Shown piece by piece: positions 52,328-60,715 of a DNA stretch of 64,000 nt (position 1 is the first letter of the stretch; every line of letters begins with the position of its first letter). The position numbers and the translations under genes are program-made. A model generated the notes under the pieces. That model was not told the origin of the DNA, ran no database searches, and was given only the letters and a program-made list of their open reading frames with translations. This DNA comes from Rossellomorea aquimaris (GTDB lineage: Bacteria; Bacillota; Bacilli; Bacillales; Bacillaceae_B): NCBI RefSeq assembly GCF_008180865.1, contig NZ_VTEX01000003.1, forward strand, positions 374,501-438,500, read 5' to 3'.

Positions 52328-53851
52328 TTAGCCGCCGAATTGGTTCATGAGGAACATGGATTGTTCGTTGGAACGCTGGATGGCTTTTTCCATGGCGGTG
52401 AATTGGCGCCAGTAGCGGTCTTCGACTTGGATCAATCGGTCCTCAAAACGGTCCATTTGGCTGTCCATATTGTTTAGTAAACGGCCCAGAGTAAATGTAT
52501 TATTGGTGCTCGAAGCTTTCCCTGCTTTTTGCTCAATGCTGTCCATTGTATCTTTCAACGTATCACGCAAACGTCGGGCGATTCCTTGTTCATTTGACGT
52601 CGCACCATCTTTAGCAAAAATTTCATAGATCGCGTTCGGGTCTTTTGAGATCGCTTCTTTCAGCTTGCTTTCATCAATAATCAGTTTTCCACGATCAAGG
52701 TAGTTACTTGATGTTTTGATCCCAATCTGGGCTAATTGGTCAATGCCTGATGTTCCACCTGAGATTGGTGTGTACATGTCGGTTCGCATTTTGTTTAGAG
52801 CAGAGGTTAGAACGGAATCGTTTCTCAGAGTACCATTGCGGGACTTTTCTTCCCATAAATCAATTTCTTTTTCCTCCATTGATTCTTTTTGTTCAGCAGT
52901 CAACGGCTGGAAATCACGGTATTTCTTTTCGTTTACTTCGCCGTTTACTTTTTCAATGAGTTTGTTGTATTCGTCGACGAATTTGACGATTTTTTCCAGG
53001 ATTTTGTCGGTGTCGGGTTGTGAAGCGAAAGTTACATTTGTATTGGATGCGTTCTTCAGGGTCAGTTCAAAGCCGTTGATAGTAAACGTGTTGGATGACC
53101 GTTCAGTAGCCATTCCGTTGTATGTAAATTTGGCATTTTCACCAATGGAACCCCGATTATTAGCTAGGGCAACATCATTATCTGCATCCAATTTCAGGTG
53201 TGTGGTAAATAGATCACCCTGTAACTCGATCTCAGCCCCACTGGCATTACTTCCTGTATTTTTACTCATCACTGACATTTGCTTTGTATGCTGGTCATAA
53301 AACATCGTCACACCTGTTTGCGCATTGATCTTGGATATTAAACTGTCCAGTGTTTCATCTTCAGCATTAAATTTAATTTCAGTAAAATCAGACGCCATCG
53401 TTCCGTCTGCTTTGATTGCCTTTACTTTAATACTTTGCTCACCAGTCATTCCGAATGATTCACTCAATTTTTTCTTAGAATCAAATGCTCCACCGTCAGA
53501 CTGAGTAATGCCTGAACTGTACATAGTAGCAGCAGTAGCCAGCTTCTCAACTTTTAATGTCCCGGTAAAATCGGTAGTTGAATTGATGTTTTTAACTGAA
53601 ACTTCATTCGGATCTGAGACTGTAACTGACTTCTGCGTATACGTCCCCTGCTTCATCACCCCGTCAAAAATAAGATTACTAAAATCAAACATCATCTTAT
53701 TCATATCTCGGTAATCATCACGCTGCCACTCAAGGTATTGCTTCTTTTGTTCCAGTTTATCTAAAGGGATTCTCTCCGCCTTCATTAAGTCCTTTATAAT
53801 TTGATCCGTGTCCATACCACTGGCAAGGCCACCAATTCGCATATCAGCCAT
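52328..53851 (-). CDS. fliD: Flagellar hook-associated protein 2 / filament cap FliD
   Basis: Cap that helps flagellin polymerise, 507 residues. N-terminal FliD_N: RIGGLASGMDTDQIIKDLMK, and RIPLDKLEQKKQYLEWQRDDY. The middle FliD_C domain starts near SSNTFTINGFELTLKN, with KFVDEYNKLIEKVNGEVNEK. The C-terminal coiled coil has MDRFEDRLIQVEDRYWRQFT. It is downstream of flaG in a sigma-D operon. Confidence 0.95.
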   Translation of the reverse strand: MADMRIGGLASGMDTDQIIKDLMKAERIPLDKLEQKKQYLEWQRDDYRDMNKMMFDFSNLIFDGVMKQGTYTQKSVTVSDPNEVSVKNINSTTDFTGTLKVEKLATAATMYSSGITQSDGGAFDSKKKLSESFGMTGEQSIKVKAIKADGTMASDFTEIKFNAEDETLDSLISKINAQTGVTMFYDQHTKQMSVMSKNTGSNASGAEIELQGDLFTTHLKLDADNDVALANNRGSIGENAKFTYNGMATERSSNTFTINGFELTLKNASNTNVTFASQPDTDKILEKIVKFVDEYNKLIEKVNGEVNEKKYRDFQPLTAEQKESMEEKEIDLWEEKSRNGTLRNDSVLTSALNKMRTDMYTPISGGTSGIDQLAQIGIKTSSNYLDRGKLIIDESKLKEAISKDPNAIYEIFAKDGATSNEQGIARRLRDTLKDTMDSIEQKAGKASSTNNTFTLGRLLNNMDSQMDRFEDRLIQVEDRYWRQFTAMEKAIQRSNEQSMFLMNQFGG

Positions 53852-53866
53852 ATGTATCTCCTTCCG

Positions 53867-54226
53867 TTAAACCTTCTTATCTACCATCAAACCAACAAAT
53901 TCCGTCATTGCGGCATGCATATCAAGAATCTTCTTTGCTGGTATCTCTTTGACTATCTCTTGCGTACGATCATCAACAATGGTCACATAGTATTCTTTCA
54001 ATTTATCATGAAATTCAAATTTGAGGTGTGTATTTGAAGTGGCCATAAACTCATTCATCCCATGAACGACATCTTCCAATTTTTCTTTGGTGACAGGTTC
54101 TTTGGTTGTGGTTTCTTCATGGTGTCGCTCCTGTGCTTGAATTTGTTTCACTTCTTCGCTTGTTTGGTTCTGTAATTTAGTAAATGATTGTATTCCTGAA
54201 ACTCCGCCTGTCACTTTATCAATCAT
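53867..54226 (-). CDS. flaG: FlaG/YvyC family flagellar protein
   Basis: A 119-residue protein with a variable Gln/Glu/Thr-rich N-terminal half and a conserved FlaG domain in the second half: THLKFEFHDKLKEYYVTIVD, TQEIVKEIPAKKILDMHAAM and FVGLMVDKKV. FlaG proteins affect filament length in some bacteria. It is first in the flaG-fliD-fliS-fliT operon behind a sigma-D promoter. Confidence 0.92.
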   Translation of the reverse strand: MIDKVTGGVSGIQSFTKLQNQTSEEVKQIQAQERHHEETTTKEPVTKEKLEDVVHGMNEFMATSNTHLKFEFHDKLKEYYVTIVDDRTQEIVKEIPAKKILDMHAAMTEFVGLMVDKKV

Positions 54227-54256
54227 CTTTTGATCCTCCTGAGGGTTATATGGGTT

Positions 54257-54283
54257 ATATCGGAGTTTTTTGGGGGAAGTTTA
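54257..54283 (-). promoter_or_regulatory. Sigma-D promoter of the flaG-fliD operon
   Basis: TAAA (54283-54280), 15 bp, TCCGATAT (54264-54257) on the reverse strand; consensus TAAA-N15-GCCGATAT, one mismatch. Confidence 0.88.
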
Positions 54284-54512
54284 GGAAGAAAAAGTTTAAA
54301 TTGTGTTATTAAAGAAGAACAAAAATATTAAAGGAAGCACGGTTCAACCCGAAAGAAATGACTTATTTTGATAGCTGTTAGATAATTCTTAGTGTCCAAA
54401 CAAACATCAAAGAATCAAATCCCCCCATCTCCTAACAACTGCATTACCAATTGGTAGGCATCTTCTGGACTACGTACGCAGCTCTTCTTTTTAAGCATGC
54501 GCTATTTCTCTT

Positions 54513-54542
54513 CAAAAAAAGTCTTCCCTCTGGAGAGAGAAG
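54513..54542 (-). terminator. Terminator downstream of the 59-residue ORF
   Basis: CTTCTCTC pairs with GAGGGAAG on the reverse strand, followed by ACTTTTTTT. The 190 bp between it and the ORF stop at 54730 show no further gene, nor does 54284-54512. Confidence 0.65.
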
Positions 54543-54729
54543 CTCTGGTTTGATGTATATCAAGGTAATGTATGTTTAATATTATGGTATTCGCTTGTTA
54601 TTCTGGTTGTTTCACCTAAACGTAGTTTCATAGATTTAGCGAAAATGGAATCTAAGAGAGATGTTAACGCCTTTTGACTGAATCCTCCAACTTTGATCCC
54701 CCCTATTTTCCAAGGACTAACAATAGCAT

Positions 54730-54909
54730 CTACCTATTCATAATTATCTCCATCTTAGTTGCATTCTCACACCTCGCCTTTGCTTCTTCTAAAGTTTTTC
54801 CAGAACCATCAACATTGAGTGAACTAACAGCATTACCTTGTTCATACCTTACTTCTATACTTACAAGTCTACCTGATATTTCTTTATCATATTCTTCAAC
54901 GATATTCAT
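54730..54909 (-). CDS. Small 59-residue protein downstream of hag, unrecognised
   Basis: A short reverse-strand ORF, MNIVEEYDKEISGRLVSIEV at the start and ENATKMEIIMNR at the end. It has a textbook ribosome site (AAAGGAGGTG, 7 bp from the ATG). It looks like a small alpha/beta domain: two strands (RLVSIEVRYEQG, AVSSLNVDGSG) and a helix (TLEEAKARCENATKM). It lies right after the hag terminator and before flaG-fliD, so read-through or its own promoter must drive it. No family was recognised. It has its own terminator-like hairpin about 190 bp further on. Confidence 0.65.
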   Translation of the reverse strand: MNIVEEYDKEISGRLVSIEVRYEQGNAVSSLNVDGSGKTLEEAKARCENATKMEIIMNR

Positions 54910-54931
54910 TTAATTCACCTCCTTTAAGCGG

Positions 54932-54968
54932 TAAAAGAGACCCTAGCAATGCCAGAGTCCCTTTCATA
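54932..54968 (-). terminator. Terminator of the hag transcript
   Basis: AAAGGGACTCTG pairs with CTAGGGTCTCTTT-type sequence over about 12 bp, then TTTTA on the reverse strand. It lies 10 bp after the stop of the second flagellin tail and not after the hag ORF itself, which puts the intron inside the hag transcript. Confidence 0.75.
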
Positions 54969-54978
54969 TTTTCTAAAA

Positions 54979-55031
54979 TTAACGAAGAAGTTGTAAAACC
55001 CCTTGTGGTTGTTGGTTCGCTTGCTTTGCGA
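54979..55031 (-). other. 3' exon: second copy of the flagellin C-terminal coding tail
   Basis: The reverse strand reads AKQANQQPQGVLQLLR followed by TAA. This duplicates, with changes, the hag tail AQSNQMPQGVLQLLR and is closer to the canonical Bacillus flagellin end. It begins right after the group I intron. After splicing, a short frame that starts with the ATG touching the hag stop (55344) would read into it and give a 25-residue peptide; whether this is translated is unknown. Confidence 0.8.
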
Positions 55032-55319
55032 CTATGTCTTTCGATCATAGAATAGACTATATCTTCACCCTAGAAGGGGCTGGGCACTTCGAACAGGAAT
55101 TCCTGCCCTACGAGATTCATAGTCATAGCTTTCGCTTTAGACCGTGTACTCTAGTCGTTGAACCTTCTCCAGAGTTTCCTCACAGGAGCTTGGCTGCTGA
55201 TTATCCATTGTTTTATCTCTATCATTTTCAAACCGTTCCGCTTACCGTTTCCAGTTACGTTGTGGTTGATTGAGCTTTAGGAAGTTCCAGCAATTCACCC
55301 AGTTATACTCCAGCTCGTT
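55032..55319 (-). ncRNA. Group I intron, td-like (IA2-type core), in the hag transcript
   Basis: All four core elements are present in order on the reverse strand: P as AATTGCTGGAAC (55295-55284), Q as AATCAGCAGCCAAGC (55203-55189), R as GTTCAACGACTAGA (55163-55150) and S as AAGATATAGTC (55065-55055). P7 forms from GACTA and TAGTC. P1: exon UUUGGU, ending at 55320, pairs with the guide GCUGGA with the splice-site U-G pair. P9 is CTATG...CATAG and the last G is at 55032. P10 is UCG of the 3' exon with CGA. The intron is about 288 nt and has no endonuclease ORF. Confidence 0.88.
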
Positions 55320-55344
55320 ACCAAACTGGACGCCCTCGAATCAT

Positions 55345-56169
55345 TTATCTCAGAAGTTGTAAAACTCCTTGAGGCATTTGATTGGATTGAGCCAACATTG
55401 CTTGTGATGCTTGAGAAAGGATTGAATTCTTTGTTTGGTTCATCATTTCTTTTGCCATGTCTACGTCACGGATACGAGACTCAGCCGCTGTTAAGTTCTC
55501 AGAAGATGTACCTAGGTTGTTAATTGTATGCTCTAGTCTATTTTGCTTAGCACCTAGTTGAGAACGCTCATCTGATACTAATTTAATTGCTGCATCAATA
55601 GTTGCGATAGCTGTTGAAGAAGTAGAAGAATCTACACCTAAATCAATAGCATCTATTCCAAGCGCTGCCGCTTGCATGTCAGCAAAAGCTACGTCTAGTG
55701 TCTGTGAATCATTAGAACCAATTTGGAAAGTAAAAGTACCTGCTGTTCCTCCAGTAACATCCAAAAGGTTTTGACTGTTAAATTGAGTAGTTGTTGCAAT
55801 ACGGTCAACTTCCTCTATTAGATCTGTTATTTCTAATTGTATTTCTGCTCTATCGTCCGCAGTATTCGTATCATTAGAAGATTGAACAGCTAATTCACGC
55901 ATACGTTGTAAGATAGCATGTGTTTCATTTAGAGCACCTTCACCTGTTTGGATCATAGAAATAGCATCCTGAGAGTTTCGTTGAGCTTGATCTAACCCAC
56001 GAACTTGAGCACGCATCTTTTCAGAGATTGCAAGACCTGCTGCATCATCTCCAGCACGATTAATACGAAGACCAGAAGACAACTTCTCCATAGATTTCCC
56101 TTGTGCTCCATTTGCACTATTCAACTGACGATAAGTATTCAAAGCCGCAATATTATGATTAATTCTCAT
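55345..56169 (-). CDS. hag: Flagellin
   Basis: Filament subunit of 274 residues, a short flagellin with conserved N- and C-terminal coiled-coil D0/D1 domains and a small central part. Seen: RINHNIAALNTYRQLNSANG, MEKLSSGLRINRAGDDAAGL, and C-terminal GAKQNRLEHTINNLGTSSEN, AESRIRDVDMAKEMMNQTKN, and PQGVLQLLR. The ORF is complete before the intron; its tail AMLAQSNQMPQ differs from the canonical AMLAQANQQPQ found in the downstream exon. A sigma-D promoter drives it. FliW-CsrA encoded upstream should control its translation. Confidence 0.96.
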   Translation of the reverse strand: MRINHNIAALNTYRQLNSANGAQGKSMEKLSSGLRINRAGDDAAGLAISEKMRAQVRGLDQAQRNSQDAISMIQTGEGALNETHAILQRMRELAVQSSNDTNTADDRAEIQLEITDLIEEVDRIATTTQFNSQNLLDVTGGTAGTFTFQIGSNDSQTLDVAFADMQAAALGIDAIDLGVDSSTSSTAIATIDAAIKLVSDERSQLGAKQNRLEHTINNLGTSSENLTAAESRIRDVDMAKEMMNQTKNSILSQASQAMLAQSNQMPQGVLQLLR

Positions 56170-56281
56170 AACAATAATTTCCTCCTTGAAATTAAGTCCA
56201 CATCCTTGTGAACTATCTAATTTTTAGTTTGCAACAAGCCACAAAGGTCGGCCGCCCTTCTCCTCATTGCTTACAATACTA

Positions 56282-56307
56282 TTATCGGTCGTTTCTACTA
56301 GTGTTTA
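56282..56307 (-). promoter_or_regulatory. Sigma-D promoter of hag
   Basis: TAAA (56307-56304), 14 bp, ACCGATAA (56289-56282) on the reverse strand, about 110 bp before the hag start. The long leader fits CsrA-mediated control. Confidence 0.8.
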
Positions 56308-56325
56308 ATAGTTTGAGAAAAATAA

Positions 56326-56547
56326 TTAATCATTTTTCGGCAAAAGGTTAAACAGATTGTCGATTCCTTTCGAAGCTTCGGTGTTTTCTTCCTGAATTGA
56401 AAGGTAGATTTCTTTCCGATGGATATCCACGTTCTTTGGTGCGTTGATCCCCAGTTTCACCTGATCACCTTTAACAGAAATAACAGTTATCTCAATCTCA
56501 TCCCCAATTTGAATGCTTTCTCCCGTCTTCCTTGTCAGCACTAACAT
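56326..56547 (-). CDS. csrA: Carbon storage regulator CsrA
   Basis: RNA-binding translational repressor of hag, 73 residues. [20 protein letters not shown] at the start, [20 protein letters not shown] and [13 protein letters not shown] are the CsrA core with the RNA-contacting residues. The C-terminal extension [16 protein letters not shown] is of the kind found in Bacillus, where it binds FliW. The ATG at 56547 follows AAGGGGTGAGGGG; it lies 4 bp after the fliW stop. Confidence 0.96.
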   Translation of the reverse strand: MLVLTRKTGESIQIGDEIEITVISVKGDQVKLGINAPKNVDIHRKEIYLSIQEENTEASKGIDNLFNLLPKND

Positions 56548-56551
56548 CCCC

Positions 56552-56995
56552 TCACCCCTTCTTTCCTGCAGGCTGAGCAAAGATCAGATGCTTGGTTTGG
56601 TAGTCTGTGTTGGTTAAGATTACTTGTTTTCCTTTGCGATTTGCCAGGTTAAGAATGATAGGGGCCTGTAAATTAGCTGTAGATTCATTAAGCGTTTCTC
56701 GTACAGTAAGAATAGAAAGCACCTGCACATCTTTTTCAGAAGGTTTCCCTAGAGACTCCAAACTAGCCTCGTCTAACTCAAAATCATAATCTTTAAAAAA
56801 TACAAACGGATCTGTCACTACAAACCCGAGCTGAGATGTTACCACCGATTGCAATATATGAAACCACTCATTTTCCGGAAGTGGCAACAGTACAAACTGT
56901 TTCTCTTCTCCAAATCCTGGGATTCCGTATTCAAATGTCAAAATGTCTTCTGACTTCACTTCGATATTTCCATGATATTTCGTATTGATTTTCAT
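56552..56995 (-). CDS. fliW: Flagellar assembly factor FliW
   Basis: A 147-residue protein that binds flagellin or CsrA and so couples flagellin level to hag translation. Seen: [56 protein letters not shown] and [20 protein letters not shown]. The ATG at 56995 is preferred over the one at 57004, which touches the ribosome site AAGGA. It is next to csrA as in B. subtilis. Confidence 0.95.
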   Translation of the reverse strand: MKINTKYHGNIEVKSEDILTFEYGIPGFGEEKQFVLLPLPENEWFHILQSVVTSQLGFVVTDPFVFFKDYDFELDEASLESLGKPSEKDVQVLSILTVRETLNESTANLQAPIILNLANRKGKQVILTNTDYQTKHLIFAQPAGKKG

Positions 56996-57013
56996 CCGTT
57001 TCATTCCTTCATT

Positions 57014-57604
57014 CTATATTTCTTGTTCGTAATTGAACCCTACGTGTTTTAAGTTCGCAAAATCAATTTGTAAGTCCGCATACCGTTTCAAACTGACATC
57101 CACTTGTGCAGGTGTATACTGTATATTAGGCTTTTGAGGACGAGAGTGATTCACGACTTTTTGAGGTTCAATGTTCACCTTCACACTTCCAGGGTCATAG
57201 CTGATTTTGACGCTCCCTGCAGATGGAATCCATCCTATATTGAACTCATACATCGGATCTTCACTGTTCCTTTTAGCCTGGGCAGCAATCGCACCACCGC
57301 CATTCTCGATCATCATCAGTTCATCACCGTCCTGGGCGACACGGGCAAGTCCCGCCAGCCAGTCTTCATATCCTTGTTGGGAATATTCTTCTATCCTGCG
57401 GCGCACTGATTTCAAGTCCATATCTGCCCTGGCCTCGGTTTGATCAATAGTCAGTTTGGAAGGCGTCCGCATAATGTCCATCTTTGCCTGGGGTTGCTGG
57501 ATATCCAATTCTGCCGGTGGCTGTTCAATGTCCATACGGCCTGGAGTCGTCCGGATGCTCAGGGCAGCTGACGTGGACTGCAATCTTATTTGTGGAACGT
57601 TCAC
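57014..57604 (-). CDS. yviE: DUF6470 (YviE-like) flagellar-operon protein
   Basis: A 196-residue protein whose N-terminal part repeats a short pattern (GRMDIEQPPAELDIQQPQ, AKMDIMRTPSKLTIDQTEA). The middle has RRIEEYSQQGYEDWLAGLAR, and the C-terminus has similar beta repeats (SVKVNIEPQKV, AQVDVSLKRYADLQIDF). It matches the conserved unknown gene between flgL and fliW in Bacillus. The function is unknown. The start is a GTG behind GGAGGTG. A terminator lies between it and flgL. Confidence 0.85.
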   Translation of the reverse strand: MNVPQIRLQSTSAALSIRTTPGRMDIEQPPAELDIQQPQAKMDIMRTPSKLTIDQTEARADMDLKSVRRRIEEYSQQGYEDWLAGLARVAQDGDELMMIENGGGAIAAQAKRNSEDPMYEFNIGWIPSAGSVKISYDPGSVKVNIEPQKVVNHSRPQKPNIQYTPAQVDVSLKRYADLQIDFANLKHVGFNYEQEI

Positions 57605-57621
57605 ACATACTCACCTCCAAA

Positions 57622-57671
57622 TAAAAAGGGACTGACCTAAGGTGACAATACACCTTAAAGGGTCAGTCCCC
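57622..57671 (-). terminator. Terminator after flgL
   Basis: GGGACTGACC pairs with GGTCAGTCCC and an inner AAGGTG/CACCTT stem, then TTTTTA on the reverse strand. It should reduce, but not need abolish, read-through into yviE-fliW-csrA. Confidence 0.85.
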
Positions 57672-57677
57672 TTGCTT

Positions 57678-58583
57678 TTATCTTAGAAAATCCATTAATG
57701 TCGGCTGAATGATTCTGGCGCCAACGCTGAGTGCTGCGCGATGTACGCTTTCTTGGGTTTTCAAATCCGTGATGACACGTTCGATGTCGGCATCTTCGTT
57801 ATCCGATAGGATTCGATTCGCTGTTACTTCCTGTTGCCCCAGTCGGTCGTCTACCATTTCAAGACGATTGTATCTGGCACCGAGTTCAGACCGTTCCGCT
57901 GATAATGTGTTCATTACGCTATCTAACTCCTCAAGCTGGCTGTCAAGCGCCGAATCATCTCCAGATTCCAATGCTATTTGGATATTGTGTACCGTATCAA
58001 ACAGTTTCTGATTAAAGACTTTATTAGGATTAACGTTTGCTTTGAGAGAAACGCCTTGTGAAACCTCTACAGGATAAGTATCGATAGCATCGCTGCCTAA
58101 ATTATCAGCGACCTGTGGAGCACTTCCATCTGCTGGATTCCCATCCTTAATCGGAGAATTCCCAACGTCCGTTCCATGAAAAATATATCTCCCCGCTACT
58201 TTCGTTTCAGCAACACTGACAAGGTCGTTTTTAATCTGTTCAATCTCAACAGCTACAGCTTTTCGGTCTTCCGGGCTTAACGTTCCATTTTTCCCTTGAA
58301 GCGTCAATTCACGTACACGCTGTAAACCTTGATTCGCCTGCTCGATTCCAGATTCGGAGTTTTCCATCCAGAGGTAAAGTTCCGATAAATTCCGCTTATA
58401 CTGTTCAATCCCAGTCAGGTTCGAACGATAAAACATCCCTTTCATCGCTACAACTGGATCATCCGAAGGCTTCGTAATCTTCTTCCCTGTCGCTAACTGA
58501 TCCTGCAACTGACCCATTCGTCCATATGAAGAACTAAGGTTTCTCATCGAGTTCGCTGTCAGCATACTTTGTGTTACGCGCAT
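57678..58583 (-). CDS. flgL: Flagellar hook-associated protein 3 FlgL
   Basis: Hook-filament junction protein, about 301 residues. N-terminal flagellin-like helices: MRVTQSMLTANSMRNLSSSY, LQDQLATGKKITKPSDDPVV. The C-terminus has ERSELGARYNRLEMVDDRLG and SVHRAALSVGARIIQPTLMD. The ATG at 58583 (second of two) has the better ribosome-site spacing. It follows flgK by 14 bp. Confidence 0.95.
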   Translation of the reverse strand: MRVTQSMLTANSMRNLSSSYGRMGQLQDQLATGKKITKPSDDPVVAMKGMFYRSNLTGIEQYKRNLSELYLWMENSESGIEQANQGLQRVRELTLQGKNGTLSPEDRKAVAVEIEQIKNDLVSVAETKVAGRYIFHGTDVGNSPIKDGNPADGSAPQVADNLGSDAIDTYPVEVSQGVSLKANVNPNKVFNQKLFDTVHNIQIALESGDDSALDSQLEELDSVMNTLSAERSELGARYNRLEMVDDRLGQQEVTANRILSDNEDADIERVITDLKTQESVHRAALSVGARIIQPTLMDFLR

Positions 58584-58597
58584 ATTCATTCACCTAC

Positions 58598-60175
58598 CTA
58601 TCTTCCAACGGTTCCCATGCCGTTAATGATTTTATCAAGCATTTCGTCCTGTAGTGTGATCATTCTGGCAGAGGCGTTGTAGGCATGCTGGAATTTGATC
58701 ATGTCTGTCATTTCTTCATCCAGTGACACACCGCTTACGGACATGCGGCGTTCGTCCACCGCTCCTCTTAATACATTAGAGTTGCTTGCGAGACGGACGG
58801 ATTCTTGTGATTCTACGGCCATTTTCCCGATCACGGATTCAAAGTGCCCTTGGAATGAGGCTTCTTTTTCACCATAAGGCAGTTTAGTCGTAGTGATGAT
58901 GTCGGCAAGCGCCAGAACGTTGGATGCATCTCCAAGGGTCGGATTATCTGCACCCGCTGTCGCGATGTTATCCAGGTTGCTCATTTCATCTGCCACCTGT
59001 ATTCTTTGAGCGAATCCTGCTTTAGGCACACCGTCCAGATTTGCTGCGGCATTCATTGCATCCTGGAAGAACTTCTGTGTATCCGGAGTATCGTTGTCAG
59101 GATCAAAGTTTGGATCGTTCATTTGTTCAGGTGTGAAACCTTTTTGATGCTGGTCATTGAATGCTTTGGCAAATTCATACGCCATGCTGTCCAGTTCATC
59201 GAGCATGCTGATGTAGGAGCCTTCTGCTTCACCTTCTTTATTTTTGAAGCCGTATGTATCGACAAGGGCTCTCAATTTCCCTTCGCCTTGTGATAAGAAG
59301 TCTTTAATGTCGAGCGTCTGATTACCGATGGTTACGGAATCCACCGTATTTTGAGGGCCTTCATAGGTAAGCTTAAGTTCATTGACTCCACCTTGCCCGA
59401 CCAGGTTGACGGCCAGGTTTCCATCCTTACCGACCAATGTGACAGTGACCGCACCTTCTGCGATAGGTGAAGACGCTCCTCCATTGGATTGGTAGCTCGT
59501 TTGAATGGAGACATGCTGTGAAAGTTCATCGATCAATCGGTCCCGTTCATCATATAGATCATTTGGAAGATAGCCATGTGGTTCAACATCATCTATTTGT
59601 TTATTGATGTTATCGATTTGTCTGGACAGGGAATTGATTTGCTTTTCACTGACAGACAGCTCATTTTTCAGGTCGCCCCTGACACTCGTTAAGGATGACG
59701 ATAAGTAATTGAATGTTTCAGCAACGGCTTTTCCTCTTTCAACAACGACTGACCGTGCACCTGAGTTGGACGGATTAACGGCTAGATCCTGAAGGGACTG
59801 CCAGAACATATCCATCGTTTTAGATAAGCCTGAATCCGATGGTTCATTCATGACCTCTTCCATCTTCTTCATCGCTTCCATTTTTGTTTCCCAGTAGCCA
59901 AGCTTTTGGTTTTCACCTCTATACTGCATGTCGAGGAAAGAATCACGCACGCGTTGAATCGAACCGGCGTCAACTCCCGTTCCAATTTGACCTGGGATTT
60001 GCGGACGGTTCATGGAGGGGGCAGGATAGGGTGTCGTTTGTTCAAAATTGACTCGTTGACGGGTATATCCAGGGGTATTTGCGTTGGAGATATTGTGACC
60101 GGTTGTATAAAGGGCGCCCTGCTGGGTGTACATGCCTCGTTTCGCCGTTTCCAGGCCCATAAAAGTGGATCGCAT
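58598..60175 (-). CDS. flgK: Flagellar hook-associated protein 1 FlgK
   Basis: Hook-filament junction protein, 525 residues. The N-terminus has the rod/hook signature LYTTGHNISNANTPGYTRQR. A coiled segment (SEKQINSLSRQIDNINKQID) and a variable middle follow. The C-terminal FLG_BBR region has SGVSLDEEMTDMIKFQHAYN and ASARMITLQDEMLDKIINGM. It belongs to the flgM-flgN-flgK-flgL unit. Confidence 0.96.
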   Translation of the reverse strand: MRSTFMGLETAKRGMYTQQGALYTTGHNISNANTPGYTRQRVNFEQTTPYPAPSMNRPQIPGQIGTGVDAGSIQRVRDSFLDMQYRGENQKLGYWETKMEAMKKMEEVMNEPSDSGLSKTMDMFWQSLQDLAVNPSNSGARSVVVERGKAVAETFNYLSSSLTSVRGDLKNELSVSEKQINSLSRQIDNINKQIDDVEPHGYLPNDLYDERDRLIDELSQHVSIQTSYQSNGGASSPIAEGAVTVTLVGKDGNLAVNLVGQGGVNELKLTYEGPQNTVDSVTIGNQTLDIKDFLSQGEGKLRALVDTYGFKNKEGEAEGSYISMLDELDSMAYEFAKAFNDQHQKGFTPEQMNDPNFDPDNDTPDTQKFFQDAMNAAANLDGVPKAGFAQRIQVADEMSNLDNIATAGADNPTLGDASNVLALADIITTTKLPYGEKEASFQGHFESVIGKMAVESQESVRLASNSNVLRGAVDERRMSVSGVSLDEEMTDMIKFQHAYNASARMITLQDEMLDKIINGMGTVGR

Positions 60176-60204
60176 GGTGTTGCCTCCGTTTCAATTAGTA
60201 AGTG

Positions 60205-60699
60205 CTATGCTTTCGAATCAAACATGGATCTTCCGGTTGGTGATTTCTTTTCACCGTTTGGTCGTGAATAAGTTGATTGATCAGGCTGCGGTTGCGTCAT
60301 GGATAGATTCATATTCACGAATTGAAGAGATTGATAGACAAGCTTTTGATTCAGCTCATTTCGGACTTTCAACTCTCCGATGATGTCGACCAGTTTTTGC
60401 TGCCAATGGGCTAGCGTTTCTTGTTCATCAAGGGAACTGTACTCGATGCATTGAGATATTGTTGGCGCCTCGTTCAAATGTACTCCCCGTGATTGAAGAT
60501 AGTGACTGGACTCACGTTGTCTCTCAGCTTCCACCGTATTGATGGCAGCCAAGTGCTTTTGTTCATCCTTCAGGACACGATCGAGTTCACTCATATCACC
60601 TTTTTTGATGACGTCCGTTTTATCCATTGAAAGATCGAACAAACTTTTATGCAGCTTATATAGTTTTTCAAGAGTTGTCGTTAGATTGGTTGCTGACAT
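60205..60699 (-). CDS. flgN: FlgN-type flagellar export chaperone
   Basis: A 164-residue helical chaperone for FlgK and FlgL (B. subtilis yvyG). Seen: LTTTLEKLYKLHKSLFDLSM, KGDMSELDRVLKDEQKHLAA and LIGELKVRNELNQKLVYQSL-like helices. The C-terminus is a Gln/Pro/Ser tail. It lies 17 bp after flgM and 30 bp before flgK. Confidence 0.9.
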   Translation of the reverse strand: MSATNLTTTLEKLYKLHKSLFDLSMDKTDVIKKGDMSELDRVLKDEQKHLAAINTVEAERQRESSHYLQSRGVHLNEAPTISQCIEYSSLDEQETLAHWQQKLVDIIGELKVRNELNQKLVYQSLQFVNMNLSMTQPQPDQSTYSRPNGEKKSPTGRSMFDSKA

Positions 60700-60715
60700 G
60701 TTTGTTCGCTCCTTT

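Noticed and set aside
52716..53300. Forward ORF of 194 residues inside fliD
   Set aside because: Antisense shadow; Ser/Phe-rich composition typical of reverse reading of a coding strand.
54674..54913. Forward ORF of 79 residues near hag
   Set aside because: The reverse-strand 59-residue ORF in the same place has a perfect ribosome site; the forward one has none.
55034..55273. Forward ORF of 79 residues after the flagellin tail
   Set aside because: Entirely within the group I intron on the opposite strand, whose structure explains the sequence.
55345..56169. 5' splice site inside the hag coding region after TTGGCT, which would give a canonical AMLAQANQQPQ tail
   Set aside because: No internal guide pairs with that site with the needed U-G pair, whereas UUUGGU at 55325-55320 pairs fully and adjoins the td-like start of the intron.
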